This document shows positions 4,047 to 6,929 of a stretch of 6,929 bases of DNA, piece by piece. Under the pieces are notes generated by a model. It made no database searches and was not told where the DNA came from. It saw only the letters and a list, made by a program, of their open reading frames with translations. Position numbers and translations under genes: made by a program. This DNA is from Myxococcales bacterium (GTDB lineage Bacteria; Myxococcota_C; UBA6777). Each line of letters begins with the position of its first letter. Within the stretch, counting starts at the first letter, position 1. The stretch lies in contig JALTMC010000176.1 of NCBI GenBank assembly GCA_027005175.1, forward strand, positions 1 to 6,929. Reading direction: 5' to 3'.

Positions 4047-6929
4047 CTATTTTCTGTCCTGGCGAATCAGCAGTTGAGATAGTTTTTCCTTCTTAATCAA
4101 GTTGGGAACAAGAAGAGCGATATAGTTGATCAGCATTACCCCAAGAAGAGCACAATGCACAGCAAAGATCGGGTAGAAAATGTAGTTTTCAAAGCTTGTG
4201 CCCAGAGGTGCGATCCCCAAGACAGGAATCATGACGCCAATTGGAGTTAAGAATGCATCAACCGAGGCAATTCCAACCTGGCTCCAATCTCCTCGGTCCA
4301 AAAGGTATACAAAGCTAAGCAAGCTACAAAGAACCATCCAGAGCCAAATTTTCCCAGGACTCTTTCCGTAGCTATTGTATAGCTCACCCCATTGGATCTT
4401 CTGGGCTTCCCAAGAAGCAAAGATCCGATGAAACCAACGAGTAGAACCCTCTGCATTTGTTTTTCTTTCGAGAAAAAACTGTTTCCGTTCTCGATAAGGC
4501 AGCTCGCGTAAAGCCTTTTGATAGAGAAAGCCAAAATCACGAGCTTCACGATGACGACGTTGTTGTTCACACACACGATGTAGCTGAGAAAAGTGCAGTG
4601 CTTTCTGTTTACTCTGCTCACTTGTCGAAAGTTGCTTTGGCCTTGAACTCATGCGATTCGTTTGTGAAATATGATACTCTAAGGCTTGAACTGGATTGGG
4701 GGGCAAGGAAATATCAGCAAGAGCAGCTTGGCCCAAAGCGCACCGTAAAGGTTTCTGTGAGGAAAAACCACGCAAGTCAAGCTCTTTAAAGATCTGTACA
4801 TTTTCAAAAGACACATGACTATCCATAATTTCCTGCAAGCTCAATCGATTGTGAACCTCTACGCCTGAAAAATGGAGCGGACTATCGGATTGGGCAAAGT
4901 CGATATGATGCAATGTTAGATTTTTGGAAAACCTGCTTCGGTCAAAGATAGCACTATCTTGCAAGTAGAGATTCGAGAGCAACACGTCAGCGAAGCACCG
5001 GGAACCTGAAAAGTCAACCACACGAAGTAGCTTTTGACGATCACCCATTTGACGACCCCGACGCAAACCTGTACGACCTCGCAACATCACAGGTCCATGA
5101 AACTCAGCATTCTGAAACACGAAGGACTCTACATCTTCAGCATCCTCGACCAGCAATCGCTCAGCAAAGGTAGAATCTGCAAACGCGAGTGTGACTCGAC
5201 CATAGGTTTTTTGAAGTTTAACCTCTCCTCCAAACTCGCACCCTTGAAATTCGAAAAGTTGTCCCGCAGAAATATTGTCCATTCGCAAGGCATCCGAAAA
5301 GCTTGCATTGTTAAACTGCACACCACCTGTAAACGTTGAATTTCTGATGGACAAAGGCCCCTTAAACTGAACTACTTTTTGAGATCCGAGCGCACAGACT
5401 TTCTGAGCGGTTAAGGATTTCCAATGAACCTCACCAAAAAAGACCGTTTCGGATAAATCCATCTCTTTACCAAATCGAGAATCTCTCACATGAAAGCTGT
5501 CGTTAAACTCAGCTTGTTCGCAGTAAAAAGCTCCACGACTATCCTCTTGTTCAATCGATACAGGTGCAGAAAATACAGCATTCTGGAAATTCCAGCGATC
5601 CCGAATACGGTTGTGAGAAAGCTCCAACAATTTACGAAAGGTTGCGCTGGTAAATCGCATCTCTCCATGTCCACGAATGCCTTGCAGCAAGACCTGATTA
5701 TAAAAATGAGCTTCGTTCGCATCAAGATACCCAGCAACCTGAGAATCTGTGAGAAAAACGGGACCACGAAACTCACTTTTTGAGAGATTGAGATGTTCTA
5801 AGGTGCAAGCGGCGGAAGTTCGAAACTCACCTTCAAACAGGGCACATTGAAACAGAGAGCCTCGGATGGTTGCACCTTCAAGCCGAGTTCCTATAAAGCG
5901 GGGTTTTGCAAAAGGTGTTTCCTTATCATCACTTCCTGCCACAATAAAGTCCTCGATGTGAAGGTCCAAGAACTCTGCACTGTGATAAAATCGCTGCAAC
6001 TGACGTTTGAGAAATAAGATGGGACTTTTGGTGTGGTTACTGATATCAAACTCTGCGACAAAAGATTCATCGTACTCTTCCATAAGCTCATTATCTTGCA
6101 CCTGTAGAATACGAAATCTATCCAATGGGATGAAAGCCCCCTGCCCTCCTGAGTGGGAAGATGGAGATGGTGTTTCAAGAGACGCCAAGTCATCCCTCAC
6201 TATCGCTTCATCGACACTCTCAACAAGAGGGCTCTCGTATGCCTCTATCTCACTCGGGATCTGTGTCGCAATTTCCACATGAATCTCAACATCCAACATT
6301 CCTGAATAAAGAGAGTCAATCGACTGCTGTGTACGGTGAGACTGCGTAAAGATCTGATTCAATTCATCCACCAACCAGGAGTCCAGTTGATGATGCTCCG
6401 ATGGCAACCGAGCCTCCATGGCGGCTTGAGCGGACTTATCTACAACAAGCAGTAGTCTGCGCCCCTGAATACCTCGACGAAGCAGAAGCCTTTCACATGT
6501 CCCATCTCGGAGTTTACATTTGTTTAAACTCGATCCCCGAAGATCAACAACAGGTAGTTTACAGCTTTCAAAAACCAAGTTCGACAAAGAAGGACATTGA
6601 CTTAAATTAAGACGTGGTGTGGTGCTTGACTTACCAGGCCTGACATAGAATTGGACAGAATCAAAAAAAGGCTCTGTATGCGAAGAGGAAATGTCACATT
6701 GGCTTAAATTGAGATGAGCATGAATAGCAAGGTCACAAAAGCGGACGTTTTCGAAGACACAACGATTCATACGCCATCGCCCAACAAACTCTCCCGAAAA
6801 GACCACATTTCGAAGGTGAGCATGACGGGCTAAAAGGTCTAACTGAGCGAGCTTACTGGCTGTTGAAGAGGCAAAGTTGAACGTTACATTTTGCAAAGAA
6901 ACCTCATCCATACGCAATCGGCAACGACG
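4047..6929 (-). CDS. Large pentapeptide-like beta-helix protein with C-terminal membrane segments, 5' end outside the window
   Basis: The frame is open from the right edge to TAG at 4049-4047, giving 960 visible codons. The first possible starts (TTG 6917, ATG 6911) have no ribosome site, and the repeat pattern already runs through them, so the gene probably begins beyond the window. Counting from the TTG at 6917, residues 1-160 and about 335-735 show degenerate pentapeptide-type repeats, with Phe or Leu every five residues (patterns such as FxGxVxF and AxFxGPV, like Pfam Pentapeptide_3), expected to form a right-handed beta-helix. Residues about 165-330 are a non-repeat, acidic linker. Residues 775-850 are charged and helical (FSQLHRVCEQQRRHREARDF, then LYNSYGKSPGK), as commonly seen before the membrane part of such proteins. 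Hydrophobic segments lie at about 856-873, 883-905 and 912-938, followed by a basic tail. A membrane-anchored scaffold or channel-like protein is plausible; the exact function is unknown. It lies upstream of the terminator region. Confidence 0.88.
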   Translation of the reverse strand, partial: RRCRLRMDEVSLQNVTFNFASSTASKLAQLDLLARHAHLRNVVFSGEFVGRWRMNRCVFENVRFCDLAIHAHLNLSQCDISSSHTEPFFDSVQFYVRPGKSSTTPRLNLSQCPSLSNLVFESCKLPVVDLRGSSLNKCKLRDGTCERLLLRRGIQGRRLLLVVDKSAQAAMEARLPSEHHQLDSWLVDELNQIFTQSHRTQQSIDSLYSGMLDVEIHVEIATQIPSEIEAYESPLVESVDEAIVRDDLASLETPSPSSHSGGQGAFIPLDRFRILQVQDNELMEEYDESFVAEFDISNHTKSPILFLKRQLQRFYHSAEFLDLHIEDFIVAGSDDKETPFAKPRFIGTRLEGATIRGSLFQCALFEGEFRTSAACTLEHLNLSKSEFRGPVFLTDSQVAGYLDANEAHFYNQVLLQGIRGHGEMRFTSATFRKLLELSHNRIRDRWNFQNAVFSAPVSIEQEDSRGAFYCEQAEFNDSFHVRDSRFGKEMDLSETVFFGEVHWKSLTAQKVCALGSQKVVQFKGPLSIRNSTFTGGVQFNNASFSDALRMDNISAGQLFEFQGCEFGGEVKLQKTYGRVTLAFADSTFAERLLVEDAEDVESFVFQNAEFHGPVMLRGRTGLRRGRQMGDRQKLLRVVDFSGSRCFADVLLSNLYLQDSAIFDRSRFSKNLTLHHIDFAQSDSPLHFSGVEVHNRLSLQEIMDSHVSFENVQIFKELDLRGFSSQKPLRCALGQAALADISLPPNPVQALEYHISQTNRMSSRPKQLSTSEQSKQKALHFSQLHRVCEQQRRHREARDFGFLYQKALRELPYRERKQFFLERKTNAEGSTRWFHRIFASWEAQKIQWGELYNSYGKSPGKIWLWMVLCSLLSFVYLLDRGDWSQVGIASVDAFLTPIGVMIPVLGIAPLGTSFENYIFYPIFAVHCALLGVMLINYIALLVPNLIKKEKLSQLLIRQDRK

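Noticed and set aside
3988-4077. 29-codon plus-strand frame starting MNIQGISLYLFF
   Set aside because: It is short, has no ribosome site, and runs antisense into the end of the large membrane-protein gene; the hydrophobic look comes from a T-rich stretch.

Overview
The window reads as bacterial chromosomal DNA of moderate GC. All four protein genes lie on the minus strand, so transcription runs from the right edge to the left. The best guess at the source is a Myxococcota/Bradymonadota-like or other 'deltaproteobacterial' lineage. The clues are a secreted HEAT-repeat protein fused to a formylglycine-generating-enzyme (FGE)-sulfatase domain, a histone-H1-like lysine/alanine/threonine tail on a small protein, and a long pentapeptide-like membrane protein. 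This assignment is an inference from gene style, not from a marker gene. No rRNA, tRNA, CRISPR array, transposase or integrase was seen.

Layout in transcription order. (1) 6929-4047: a very large protein of two pentapeptide-like beta-helix blocks separated by an acidic linker, then a charged helical segment and about three C-terminal membrane segments. Its reading frame is open to the right edge, so its true start lies outside. (2) 4046-3527: 520 bases with no convincing gene. It holds two adjacent minus-strand terminator hairpins (3899-3858) whose arms can also pair in another way, a distant inverted repeat, a small direct repeat, and a candidate promoter for the next gene. (3) 3526-2843: a 227-residue protein with a Lys-rich tail made of a perfect 15-bp tandem repeat, followed by a globular region whose C-terminal part resembles small SH3-like domains found in phages and bacteria. 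(4) 2657-1737: a complete short-chain dehydrogenase/reductase of the retinol-dehydrogenase-like type. (5) 1729-1 (cut by the left edge): an exported HEAT-repeat/FGE-sulfatase fusion that begins only 7 bases after the dehydrogenase stop codon and is probably co-translated with it.

No pathway linking all the genes can be read from the sequence. The dehydrogenase and the HEAT-FGE gene look like one operon. The beta-helix membrane protein and the basic-tail protein appear to be separate transcription units, divided by the terminator region. The most unusual parts are the repeat-encoded basic tail, the HEAT-FGE fusion without the usual redox cysteine pair, and the split beta-helix membrane protein.
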